From assembly GCA_016220035.1 (NCBI GenBank), contig JACRIO010000026.1, forward strand, positions 1 to 40,953: DNA of 40,953 nucleotides, written 5' to 3'. This DNA is from Planctomycetota bacterium (GTDB lineage Bacteria > Planctomycetota > UBA1135 > GCA-002686595). This document shows, one piece after another, positions 28,382-36,599 of this stretch. The notes below the pieces were generated by a model. It did not search any database. It was not told the origin of the DNA and was given only the letters and a program-made list of their open reading frames with translations. How positions within the stretch are numbered: the first letter of the stretch is position 1; each line of letters opens with the position of its first letter. Made by a program: the position numbers and the translations under genes.

Positions 28382-29349
28382 TGGACTCCTCGTCTCCTGG
28401 TAACGCGAACCGCGGCCACGTCTACCGGCACCACGTGCGCGACGAGGAGCGCGGCGCGACCGTGCTGGCGCTCTACGTCGCGCGTTTCACGCACACCGAC
28501 GAGAGCACGTGGCGCGCACGCATCGCCGAGGGCAGCGTGCGGTTGAACGGCCGCGTCGCCGAGGCCGAGTGGGTCGTGCGCGCGGGCGACGAGCTCGCGT
28601 TCCACCGCGCGCCGTGGGTCGAGCCCGACGCGCCGCGGGAGTTCGGCGTCGTGTTCGAGGACGAGCACGTGCTGGCCATCGACAAGCCGTCGGGACTGCA
28701 GGTGCTCCCCGCCGGACCGTTCACCGACGCGACGCTGTTGACGCTCGTGCGCGAGAGCGCCCCGGACCGCGCCGACGCCTCGCCGATCCATCGACTGGGG
28801 CGCGGGACCTCGGGAGTCGTGCTCTTCGGCAAGACGTTCCTCGCGCGCGCGGCGCTCGCGAAGCAGTTCCGCGACTTCCATCCGCGCAAGACCTACCTCG
28901 CCGTCACGGACGCGCCTCGAACGAGCGACTTCACGCTCCCACGGAGCGCGCTCCAGCCGATCGGAACCGTCCCCCACGGCCCGATGCGCCTCTGGGTCGC
29001 GTGCGCGGGCGGAAAACCGTCGAAGACGCGCCTTCGCATCGTCGCGCGCGACCGCGCGGGGCGCCTCCTCGTCGCGGCCCAACCGATCACGGGCCGCGCG
29101 GACCAGATCCGCATCCATCTCGCGGCCTGCGGCGTGCCGATCGCGGGCGACCTGCTCTTCGGCGTCGGCGGCGTCGCGAAGAGCGACGTCACGCCGGGCC
29201 GCGGCGGTTACCGGCTGCACGCGACGGCGCTCGCGTTCACGCACCCGGCGAGCGGCCGAAGCGTGAAACTGCGCTGTTTGCCGCGCTGGAGCGAGCTCGC
29301 GGACTTCGTGCGCGCCCCGGCCGCGCGCTCTCTACGCTGTGCGCCATGA
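28381..29349 (+). CDS. RluA-family pseudouridine synthase-like protein, catalytic Asp replaced
   Basis: A 322-aa protein with an N-terminal S4-like RNA-binding region (~28-75) and an RluA-type catalytic domain (~88-310). The entry motif 'DEHVLAIDKPSGLQV' is normal. The catalytic motif, usually HRLDxxTSG, reads 'HRLGRGTSG' at 137-145, so the Asp nucleophile is Gly140. Downstream 'RKTYLAV' and 'GRADQIRIHLAACGVPIAGD' are well conserved. Either this is an RNA-binding or variant enzyme, or another residue acts. ATG 28381 has AGGA just upstream. It overlaps the ACT-domain gene by 4 bp. Confidence 0.85.
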   Translation: MDSSSPGNANRGHVYRHHVRDEERGATVLALYVARFTHTDESTWRARIAEGSVRLNGRVAEAEWVVRAGDELAFHRAPWVEPDAPREFGVVFEDEHVLAIDKPSGLQVLPAGPFTDATLLTLVRESAPDRADASPIHRLGRGTSGVVLFGKTFLARAALAKQFRDFHPRKTYLAVTDAPRTSDFTLPRSALQPIGTVPHGPMRLWVACAGGKPSKTRLRIVARDRAGRLLVAAQPITGRADQIRIHLAACGVPIAGDLLFGVGGVAKSDVTPGRGGYRLHATALAFTHPASGRSVKLRCLPRWSELADFVRAPAARSLRCAP

Positions 29350-29744
29350 GCAACGGCTTCCGCTTCCGCGTCCACGACGAGCGCCTCGCCATCGCGCGTC
29401 TCGATCGCGACGCCGCCGTCCCCGATTGGGCCCGCGGCCGCTTCGTGAACGTCGCGCGCACGCCCGACGAGCTCTCGATCGTCTGCGCGCAGGCCTACGT
29501 GCCCGCGAACACGAAGCAGGAGCGCGACAAGGTGGCGCTCGGCATCGAGGGCGTCATCCCGATGACGACCATCGGCATCCTCGCGTCCCTGTGCCGCGCG
29601 CTCGCCGACGCGGAGGTGCCCGTGTTCGCGCTTTCGACCTACGACACGGACTGGCTGCTCGTCTCCGCCGACCGCTTCACCGCGGCGAAGCGCGCGCTCG
29701 AGAGCGCGGGGCACGTCGTCCTCGGTCCGCTGCCCGCGTCATGA
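29346..29744 (+). CDS. ACT-domain protein (CASTOR/ACT_7-like)
   Basis: A 132-aa protein with the CASTOR-type ACT arrangement: 'ELSIVCAQAYVP' and 'IGILASLCRALADAEVPVFALSTYDTDWLLV' (quoted in parts), the second containing the typical turn and strand that bind amino-acid effectors at a dimer interface. Relatives are small standalone regulators or sensors of amino acids. It starts inside the end of the RluA-family gene (ATGA overlap). A TACGCT at 29333-29338, seven bases before the ATG, might also serve as an internal short-leader promoter. The ligand is unknown. Confidence 0.8.
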   Translation: MSNGFRFRVHDERLAIARLDRDAAVPDWARGRFVNVARTPDELSIVCAQAYVPANTKQERDKVALGIEGVIPMTTIGILASLCRALADAEVPVFALSTYDTDWLLVSADRFTAAKRALESAGHVVLGPLPAS

Positions 29745-29751
29745 TCGAAGA

Positions 29752-29783
29752 CGCGGCCGGCGAGCGCGAGCTCGCCGGCCGCG
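29752..29783. terminator. Bidirectional hairpin between convergent genes
   Basis: A perfect 14-bp stem (cgcggccggcgagc / gctcgccggccgcg) with a GCGA loop lies between the ACT-domain stop (29744) and the cytochrome stop (29820). There is no U run, but the position suggests shared termination of the two converging units. Confidence 0.6.
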
Positions 29784-29819
29784 CGTCGTGCCCCGCATCC
29801 ATGGTCGGAGCGCGACGAT

Positions 29820-32603
29820 TCAGGGTCCCGCGATGTTCGTGGCGGCGTCGCCGCGGAGCGCCCCGTCGGAGTCGATCCACGAGTCGAGCACGATGCCCGT
29901 CGCGGGATCGGTGAGTTGACGGATCAAGCGCGCTCCGAGCGGCCCCGCGAGGCCGAGGTCCGTGGCGCCGTCGCGCAACGCCGGTCCGACCAGGGGATCG
30001 AGCCACGCATGGTTGTTCGATCCGTTCGCGACGCCGTTCGCTTCCACGATGCGGTCGAGGTCGTACACGACGCGCGCGAGGTCGAAGATCGCCGACGGCT
30101 GCACGAAGACGAAGTTCAACGGGTCGCTGTAGCAGCCGCGCCGTCGCGTGCCCGTGTCGAGCGGGTTCACCGGACAACCGTTCTCGTCGAACAGGAAGAG
30201 CCCCGTGCCGAGCCCCGCCGCCATGTGCGGCCACATCGGCGAGTTCATGGCGTTGCCGGTGTTGCGTCCGAAGTGCTGCTTCAGGAGGTCGAAGTCGAGC
30301 GCGGCGTAGTTGCGGCTCGCCATCGCGGCGCGGAACGCGTCGTACTGCGGCCCGAACTGCACGAGACCGGCGTCGGTCAGGTGGCAGGTCGCGCAGTAGC
30401 GCGGGCCTTCCTTCGTCGGCGACACCTTCCCGCGGATCGAGTGCGCCATGAACGCGTTGTGGCTGAGCGATCCGAAGCCCGCGACCGAGTTCGACCCCGC
30501 GGCGTTGCGGTCGCTGAAGGTGAACACGCGCGAGAGCGCGTCGTTCTCGTCCTTCCACCGGTAGAACACCTTCGTGTTCGCGCTGAACTGCGTCACCTTG
30601 CCGCGCGGACCGACGCCGAGCGTGAAGAACAGCGGCGACTGGTAGGTGAAGTCCGCCGTGCGCTGCTTGTAGACGATGCGCTCGCCGGTCGTGTTGCTGA
30701 AGTTGTTGCCCGTGTCGTACTCGCCGCCCAAGTGGCAACCCATGCAGGTGTTCGTCCACGATCCATGGCACGCGACGCACTCCATGCCGTCGCCGTGCGC
30801 GAAGCCGGCGTCGTTGCCGCCCGTTTGCACGGGTCCGAGCCCGTTGCTCGCGTCGCCGTCGACGCGGCCCATCGAGTAGGAAGCCTTCGCGCTGTAGATC
30901 GGCTGGCCCGTCGTCGGATGCGTCTTGCCGTTGTTCGCGACCGTGTCGCGCGTCTGCGGCAGGTAGTGCACCGCTCCCGTGAGCTTGCTGCGCAGCCAGT
31001 AGTTCCCGCTCGCGTCCTTGTAGACGTGGTCGAGCACGTGGTCGTGCCCGTCGATCGCGAGCGTGCGCGTGGATCCGTCCCAGCCGGTCCCCGTCCGCGT
31101 CGGCGCGTAGGCGTCGACGGTTCCGTGGCAGCTCTCGCAGCGGAACGCGACGCGCTGCTCCATGTGCGAGAGGATCGGGCGATCGCCCGAGTTCACGTCG
31201 CCTCCGTGCAGGTCGTAGCTGCCGTGGCAGTCGACGCATCCGAGCCCGGCCTCGTAGTGGACGTCCGGCGGCGTGTCGTCGCGTCCATCGCCGTCGTAGT
31301 CCTCCTCGAGGATGTACTGGTTCGCGTTGCGGCCGTTGAACGTGTTGTTGCCGACCGCCGGGTCGAAGAGCCGCGTGTCGGCGTGCGTCGTCTCGAACGA
31401 CACCGGGTTCGCGGGATACTGCTCGTGGCGCACGAGGTCCGCGTTCTGGTCGAGGCGGATGCCCCAATACTGCATCACGGTGCGGTTCGAGCCCTGGTGG
31501 CAGCCCGCGCACGTCGCGTCGTCGATGCCCTGCACCTGCACACCGCCCGCGAGCGTGCGCGCGACGCCGCGGATCTGGTGCGAGCGCGGATGCGGCCGCT
31601 CGGGCTCGTCGATAGCGTCGGGATTCAAAGGCTCGTTCTTGTTCACGTTCGGGTCGGTGCTCCCGCTCTTGCCGCCGAGGCTGTACGGCATGTGGCACGC
31701 CGAGCAGCCCGACGAGCGGAAGTCGCCGGCCCGGTTGTTCTGACCGGCGCTCCCGAGGTGGCAGTCGCCGCACGTGAACTGCACCTGCTCCTGGAAGAGC
31801 TTTGCCAGCGGCGAGCCCGTGATCACGGAGCCGTCCGGGTTCACGTCGTCGTCGAGCGCCGCGGCGTGGAACTCGGGGTTCTGGAACACGTGGCCAGGGA
31901 GATGCACGCCGAAGGCGGCCCAGACCTGCGCTTCGATGAGCTCGACCACGGCCCCGACCGGCGCGACGCCCGGTACGAACGAGCTGCTCTGCACCGCGCG
32001 GAACGACGTGTCACCCGCGGTGTCGACGTCTCGCCCCTGGTTCGCCGGAACCGCGTTGGCCTGCCCGGTCGTGTAGAAGGCGCCCGAGTAGATCCCCGTC
32101 TCCGTCGCGAGCAGGCTGTTGTTCACGCACTCGGAGTGATCGACGTGGCACGCGCCGCATCCTTGGCCCGCCTTCGTCACGCGCAAGTCGCCCGGGTTCA
32201 CGAAACGCAGGTAGTCGAGCGCCGTGTACGAACGCCCGCCGACCGTGTAGTTCGGGAACTTGTCCATGCCCGTGAGCGTGAGCCGGTTGAAGTACGCCTT
32301 CGCGTTCGTCGCCTGGAACGCTTCGTCGCCGATCTCGGGCGGCGGCGGAACGTGGCTCGACGCGAGGTCGGTCCCGTTGGGATCGCCGCCGTGACACTGC
32401 GTGCACTGCAGCGACGCCGCGCCCGCGAACGGGTGCGGGTTCTCGATGCCGGGGCCGGAGTAGTTCTCCTCCAACGCGCCGTTGTGGCACAGCATGCACG
32501 ACGACACGGCCTGCGCCTGCAGCGAGCCCGTCTCGCCGCTGCAGCCCGCCAAGACCAACACCACCGACGCGCCCATGGGCGCGAGCATCCAAGTCCGCTT
32601 CAT
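29820..32603 (-). CDS. 11-heme c-type cytochrome lipoprotein
   Basis: A 927-aa exported cytochrome. The signal peptide ends in lipobox LAGC, with Cys21 as the lipid anchor. I count eleven CXXCH haem-binding motifs (CMLCH, CTQCH, CGACH, CGDCH, CSACH, CAGCH, CVDCH, CESCH, CVACH, CMGCH, CATCH), spread from residue ~36 to ~740, with no haem in the last ~180 residues. The start at 32603 is supported by GGAGGAGGG directly before the ATG; the track's start at 32954 overlaps the divergent gene. Wide haem spacing and large inserts suggest an enzyme or terminal reductase rather than a simple wire, but no known family signature is obvious. It is divergent from the GH16-like lipoprotein and close to the electron-transfer cluster at the right edge. 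Confidence 0.88.
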   Translation of the reverse strand: MKRTWMLAPMGASVVLVLAGCSGETGSLQAQAVSSCMLCHNGALEENYSGPGIENPHPFAGAASLQCTQCHGGDPNGTDLASSHVPPPPEIGDEAFQATNAKAYFNRLTLTGMDKFPNYTVGGRSYTALDYLRFVNPGDLRVTKAGQGCGACHVDHSECVNNSLLATETGIYSGAFYTTGQANAVPANQGRDVDTAGDTSFRAVQSSSFVPGVAPVGAVVELIEAQVWAAFGVHLPGHVFQNPEFHAAALDDDVNPDGSVITGSPLAKLFQEQVQFTCGDCHLGSAGQNNRAGDFRSSGCSACHMPYSLGGKSGSTDPNVNKNEPLNPDAIDEPERPHPRSHQIRGVARTLAGGVQVQGIDDATCAGCHQGSNRTVMQYWGIRLDQNADLVRHEQYPANPVSFETTHADTRLFDPAVGNNTFNGRNANQYILEEDYDGDGRDDTPPDVHYEAGLGCVDCHGSYDLHGGDVNSGDRPILSHMEQRVAFRCESCHGTVDAYAPTRTGTGWDGSTRTLAIDGHDHVLDHVYKDASGNYWLRSKLTGAVHYLPQTRDTVANNGKTHPTTGQPIYSAKASYSMGRVDGDASNGLGPVQTGGNDAGFAHGDGMECVACHGSWTNTCMGCHLGGEYDTGNNFSNTTGERIVYKQRTADFTYQSPLFFTLGVGPRGKVTQFSANTKVFYRWKDENDALSRVFTFSDRNAAGSNSVAGFGSLSHNAFMAHSIRGKVSPTKEGPRYCATCHLTDAGLVQFGPQYDAFRAAMASRNYAALDFDLLKQHFGRNTGNAMNSPMWPHMAAGLGTGLFLFDENGCPVNPLDTGTRRRGCYSDPLNFVFVQPSAIFDLARVVYDLDRIVEANGVANGSNNHAWLDPLVGPALRDGATDLGLAGPLGARLIRQLTDPATGIVLDSWIDSDGALRGDAATNIAGP

Positions 32604-32820
32604 CCCTCCTCCATTCCGCGCGGATCGAAACGCGGCGTGCTCCTCACGCGACGCGCCGACGTCGAGCGCGCGTCTCCCCCGCTCGCCCGCGTGCTCGTTC
32701 CTGCCAGATGGAACGAACGCAATCCCCGCCTCGGGTCTTTCGGTCGCGGGACTCTCGGATCTTGAAGACGAGTCACCCTCCTTGGTGAACTCGGGCGGCC
32801 CTTCGTCCCCCACCTCCCGC

Positions 32821-33963
32821 ATGAGTACCGCGATGCATCGCACGCTTTCCCTCGGCCTCGTGCTCGCACTGGCTGCCTGCTCGAACCCGCGCACGAGCGC
32901 ACGTTCCATCCGCATCGAGGAGCTCCCGAGGCGCGGAGCGGACGCGAGCAGCATCCTCCGCGGCCGCGTCCTCGGCTTCGACCCGCGCGAGCACCGCGTC
33001 GCCGGCTACGTCCACGTCGAGGGCGCGGGATGGTGGAGCAAGCCCGTCGATGGTGATCCCGCCGCCCCGATCGCGCCGGATGGGAGCTTCTCGATGCGGG
33101 TCGTCGACGGTGGACTCGACGAATACGCATCGATCCACGCCGTCGCGGTGGTTCCGATCGAGTCGACGCCGCCGCTCGCCCGCGGCACCGCACGCATCCC
33201 TGCGGAGCTCGCGAGCCTCGCCATGGACGCGAAGACGAGTTTTCGCCGGACCCTGCGCTTTTCGGGCCGCACGTGGGGCGTGAAGGAAGCGCCCCGGCCC
33301 GTGGGACCGGGCGGCAATCGATTCTCGTCCGACGAGCGCGACGTCTACGTCGACGAGCGCGGACGCCTGCACCTTTCGGTGCGCCGCCGCGGCGACGTCT
33401 GGTGCGCGAGCGAGGTCGTGCTCCTCGAGCGCGTCGGTTTCGGCACGTACTCCATCCAGACCGACAGCCGTTTGGACGTGCTCGATCCGCGGCTCACCTT
33501 CGGCGCGTTCCTCTGGGACTCCTACGGCGACGACACGTCGGACAACCCGCACCGCGAAATCGACTTCGAGGACACACGCTGGGGCGACGCGACGAAAACG
33601 ACGAGCTCGCAGTTCGTCGTGCAGCCTTTTCCCGCGCCGGAGCACCTCCAGCGCTATGGGCTCCCCGATCTCACCAGCGACGCGCGCGTGACGCGCGTCT
33701 TCGAGTGGAGCCCCGATCACGTCCGTTTCACCGCCGCGCGCGGCCATCACTCGGTGCGCTCGATCCCGGCAGCGCTGGTGTTCGCGTCGTACGAGTACGC
33801 GCGCGCCGCCGAACGCCCCGTGCCGACCGCGGGTCGCGAGCAGTTCCGCATCAACCTGTGGATGAACAGCACGGAGCTCGGCGGGGCCTCCCCGCCCGCG
33901 CCGCCCGCCGCGGAGGTCGAGGTCGTCGTGACCGCGTTCGAGTTCGTGCCCGCGGCGCGTTGA
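32821..33963 (+). CDS. GH16-like exported lipoprotein
   Basis: A 380-aa lipoprotein (lipobox LAAC, Cys20 if started at 32821; ATG 32833 also fits). Residues ~45-120 form a small beta domain ('GYVHVEGAGWWSKP', 'PDGSFSMRVVDGGLDE') often placed before glycoside hydrolase domains. Residues ~150-370 look like a concanavalin/GH16 jelly roll, with 'GPGGNRFSS', 'GYGTY'-like 'VGFGTYSIQ', and 'REIDFEDTRW' at 245-254, where E246-x-D248-x-E250 matches the GH16 catalytic signature. A beta-glucan or galactan hydrolase or binding protein is likely. It ends 7 bp from the converging 7-heme cytochrome. Confidence 0.7.
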   Translation: MSTAMHRTLSLGLVLALAACSNPRTSARSIRIEELPRRGADASSILRGRVLGFDPREHRVAGYVHVEGAGWWSKPVDGDPAAPIAPDGSFSMRVVDGGLDEYASIHAVAVVPIESTPPLARGTARIPAELASLAMDAKTSFRRTLRFSGRTWGVKEAPRPVGPGGNRFSSDERDVYVDERGRLHLSVRRRGDVWCASEVVLLERVGFGTYSIQTDSRLDVLDPRLTFGAFLWDSYGDDTSDNPHREIDFEDTRWGDATKTTSSQFVVQPFPAPEHLQRYGLPDLTSDARVTRVFEWSPDHVRFTAARGHHSVRSIPAALVFASYEYARAAERPVPTAGREQFRINLWMNSTELGGASPPAPPAAEVEVVVTAFEFVPAAR

Positions 33964-33970
33964 GCACGAC

Positions 33971-34696
33971 TCAGTTGCCGATTTCGGCCTGCTGCCACGT
34001 CCGCGGCAGGTGACAGCGGTCGCAGCGGTCGATCCAGCCGAAGCCGACGTGGTTGGGGTTCGTCGCGCGCGCGAGGTCGCTCTGGTGGCACGTGACGCAC
34101 TCGGTGTCCGTCGGCTGGAAGTGGCCGACTTCGGCGCCGGCGTGGCAGCGGTTGCAGCTCGTCACCGCGTGCACGCCGACGAGTGGGAAGCGCGTCCTGC
34201 GGTGGAGCTCCACCTGTCCCCGCGGCTGCCAGCTCGTCTCCTGGTGGCAACGTTCGCAACTCGTGCCGAGCTCGCCGCGGTGGAGGTCCTCGTGGCAACC
34301 GACGCAACCGCGCGCCGTGAACGTCGCGACGGGCCCGCGGTCGTTGTGACAGCGAATGCAGGTGGCGCTCGCGTGCGCGCCGCGCAACTCGACGCCCGTC
34401 TCGGCCGCGTGATCGAACGTGAAGTCCTCGCGCAGGTCCTGCCAGCCCTCTCCTTCGTGGCACGTGGAGCAGTCGGCCGGGAACGTCTCGTGCGGGAGCA
34501 CGGGGCCGAAACCGGCTTGCCACAGGCGCGTGCGCGCGACGTCGACGCCCTGGACCGCGCACGCGACCGCGAGCAACCCGCACGCGACGATGAGCGACGC
34601 CCAGCGCGCGATGCGCGGCCTCGAGTTCGCCGACACGCGCAGGTCCGCGGGGTTTCGGGGCGCCGGTGAGCGCGACGCGTGATCTCGGCCGTCCAT
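33971..34696 (-). CDS. 7-heme c-type cytochrome
   Basis: A 241-aa protein with one N-terminal membrane helix (~29-48, possibly cleaved) and seven CXXCH motifs (CSTCH, CIRCH, CVGCH, CERCH, CNRCH, CVTCH, CDRCH). The spacing 'CVGCHEDLHRGELGTSCERCH' style (quoted here only in outline) repeats the motif order of the 23-heme protein, so the two are related. The ATG at 34696 overlaps the barrel gene's stop (TGATG) and has AGGAG at good distance, so it is made together with the barrel. It is a likely periplasmic partner that feeds electrons into or through the outer-membrane protein. Extra His residues between haems could act as distal ligands. Confidence 0.9.
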   Translation of the reverse strand: MDGRDHASRSPAPRNPADLRVSANSRPRIARWASLIVACGLLAVACAVQGVDVARTRLWQAGFGPVLPHETFPADCSTCHEGEGWQDLREDFTFDHAAETGVELRGAHASATCIRCHNDRGPVATFTARGCVGCHEDLHRGELGTSCERCHQETSWQPRGQVELHRRTRFPLVGVHAVTSCNRCHAGAEVGHFQPTDTECVTCHQSDLARATNPNHVGFGWIDRCDRCHLPRTWQQAEIGN

Positions 34697-36387
34697 CAGA
34701 AGCTCCTCTGCAGGTAGAACCCGGCCGTGTAGCCCGTTTCGTCGTCGAAGACCTGGCCCTCGACGTGCGCGGAGCAACTCCAGCCGCTCGCCGTGCTCCA
34801 GTCCCAGCTCGCGCGCAGCCGGTGCTGCGGGAGCTCGTTGTTCGCGCTGCCGAAACCCTCGAACAGGTGGCGCGCGAATTCGTAGTCCAGGTGCCAGCCC
34901 GACGCGCCGCGCGTGCGCCCGATCGAACAGCGCCCGCCGACCGAGGACGTGAAGCGGCCCTTGTCGGCGAAGCCCGCGAGCTCGAGCCCGCCGCCCTCGA
35001 CGAGGACGTCGTCGAACACGAACCCGAGCTCGCCGTCCGCGCCATCGTCGTCCTCGTCGATCCAGGCGCCGAGGTCGACGTTCGCGCGCCACGTTCGCGC
35101 GAGCGGCTTCGTTCCGCGCAGCGCGACGCGCTCGACGTGGTCGTTCGCGAGCTGCGCGTCGGTGACGGGCAGGAACTCGTCGCGCTCGATCTCGGGGAAC
35201 GCGCGGTGCACGTACGCCAGGTTCAACGCCGTTCCGTCGCTCCACCGACGCCCCGTGTCGACGATCGCCTGCGTCACCTCGATCCCCGCGCCCTTCGCCG
35301 CGTCCGTCGCGCCGTACAGGTCGATCCAAACGGTGCCGCGCAGCGTCCATGCGTCGCGCGGGACGAGTTCGAGCTTCGCCACGACGAGATCGCGGTCCGC
35401 GGCCAGGTCGTGGAACGTCTTCTGGAAGCCCGCCGTCGCCGTGCACGTCTCGCTCTCGTCGGCGACCCAACGGCCGAAGATCGCCATCTGGACGTCGTCG
35501 AGCGTGCTCTGTTCCGCGTCCGGCTCCGGTAGGAAACCGAAGCTCGCGCCGAACGCGCTCCCGCCCGCGAGCCGCCGACTCCACTCGACCCCATCGAGCA
35601 CGCCGAACTCGGGGACCGCGTGCTGGAGGAAGCGTCCCGCCTCGACGCGCGTGGCGTCGAAACGCGTCCCGCCCCAGGTGTACGACAGCCGATCGAGCCT
35701 GAGACGCGTGCCTTCGTCGTCGTCGGCATCGGGCACTTCGATGCGCCTCCAATTCGCCTCGCCGTCGACGTGGAGCACGCCGCCGTCGCCGAACGGGTTC
35801 TCGTACGTCGCGCCGGCGCCGGCGCGAAGGAACAGGTCGGAGCGCGGGCCCTCGCTCGAACCGAGCACGTCCCCGATCGCGTACCACCGGCCCGTGATGC
35901 GCGCCGCGCGCTCGTTCGGTCGCACGGCGCGCACGCGCGCGAGGAGCGGCTCGCCCTGGGTCCACTCCTCGTCACGATTGCGCCAAGGGAGCGCCGGAAC
36001 GGGCGCCGGTTGCGCGGCCGGAGCTTCGGAACGCGCGAAGCGCGACGACGGCACGCGGGCCTCGCCCTTCGTCCCGGCGGCGAGCACGGCCGACGGATCG
36101 TCGAGCAACACGACGGCGGTGCGCTCCTGGAGTTCGCTGACGACGCCTTCGAACGCGCGTCCGTCGCGCGCGCGGAACGTGACGCGGTCCTGGAGCGCGA
36201 GCCCGTCCGACGAACCTCGGTCGACGAGCGCGATGCGCGGCCGCGAAGACGTGACGCGCAGTTCGACGAGCTCGAGGCCCTGCTCCAGCGGAGCCTGGTC
36301 TTCGACCGGCGGCGCTTGCGCCGCCGGCGCCGACTGCGGCGCGGCGAGCACGGCCGTCAGCACGAACGGATTCCACGCGCGCCGCAT
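34696..36387 (-). CDS. Outer-membrane beta-barrel (porin-like) of the cytochrome cluster
   Basis: A 563-aa exported protein: signal peptide to ~25, then a periplasmic SH3-like beta domain (~38-110: 'SSRPRIALVDRGSSDGLAL', 'GVVSELQERTAVVLLD'), a Pro/Ala linker, and a long C-terminal region (~165-563) of alternating polar/hydrophobic strands ending in Phe ('AGFYLQRSF'), as expected for a beta-barrel. No CXXCH motif is present. ATG 36387 is supported by GAGGAGGA. It ends inside the start of the 7-heme cytochrome (TGATG). Barrels flanked by multihaem cytochromes form porin-cytochrome conduits (MtrAB, PCC); sequence similarity to MtrB or PioB is not obvious to me, so this role is inferred from context. 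Confidence 0.75.
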   Translation of the reverse strand: MRRAWNPFVLTAVLAAPQSAPAAQAPPVEDQAPLEQGLELVELRVTSSRPRIALVDRGSSDGLALQDRVTFRARDGRAFEGVVSELQERTAVVLLDDPSAVLAAGTKGEARVPSSRFARSEAPAAQPAPVPALPWRNRDEEWTQGEPLLARVRAVRPNERAARITGRWYAIGDVLGSSEGPRSDLFLRAGAGATYENPFGDGGVLHVDGEANWRRIEVPDADDDEGTRLRLDRLSYTWGGTRFDATRVEAGRFLQHAVPEFGVLDGVEWSRRLAGGSAFGASFGFLPEPDAEQSTLDDVQMAIFGRWVADESETCTATAGFQKTFHDLAADRDLVVAKLELVPRDAWTLRGTVWIDLYGATDAAKGAGIEVTQAIVDTGRRWSDGTALNLAYVHRAFPEIERDEFLPVTDAQLANDHVERVALRGTKPLARTWRANVDLGAWIDEDDDGADGELGFVFDDVLVEGGGLELAGFADKGRFTSSVGGRCSIGRTRGASGWHLDYEFARHLFEGFGSANNELPQHRLRASWDWSTASGWSCSAHVEGQVFDDETGYTAGFYLQRSF

Positions 36388-36469
36388 CGATCCTCCTCTT
36401 CCATCCCCTGCTACTCGAGCACGCCACGGCGTCCGACCGTCGTCGCGCTCGTCCCCGCGACCGGTGATC

Positions 36470-36489
36470 GACCGATGCGCGCATCGGTC
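36470..36489. promoter_or_regulatory. Perfect 20-bp palindrome upstream of the barrel gene
   Basis: gaccgatgcgcgcatcggtc reads the same on both strands. It lies in the 212-bp gap between the 23-heme gene stop (36600) and the barrel start (36387), about 85 bp before that ATG. It may be an operator for a dimeric regulator or a hairpin ending the upstream transcript; there is no U run. The rest of the gap shows nothing clear. Confidence 0.5.
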
Positions 36490-36599
36490 TTGACGCGTGG
36501 TCGAGATCCTTCGACGAGCGCGAGCGCTTCGTCGCCGCGTTTCGACGACGGTGCGCACGCGGTTCGAGCTCCGCGCTCCTCGCTCCCGCACGCGCGGCG

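Noticed and set aside
28206-28403. A 65-aa plus-strand ORF overlapping the RluA-family start
   Set aside because: It is rich in Ser, Ala and Arg with one acidic residue, and the base pattern fits the minus strand better.
29916-32765. A 949-aa plus-strand frame opposite the 11-heme cytochrome
   Set aside because: It is antisense to a gene with eleven haem motifs and a strong ribosome site; composition is shadow-like.
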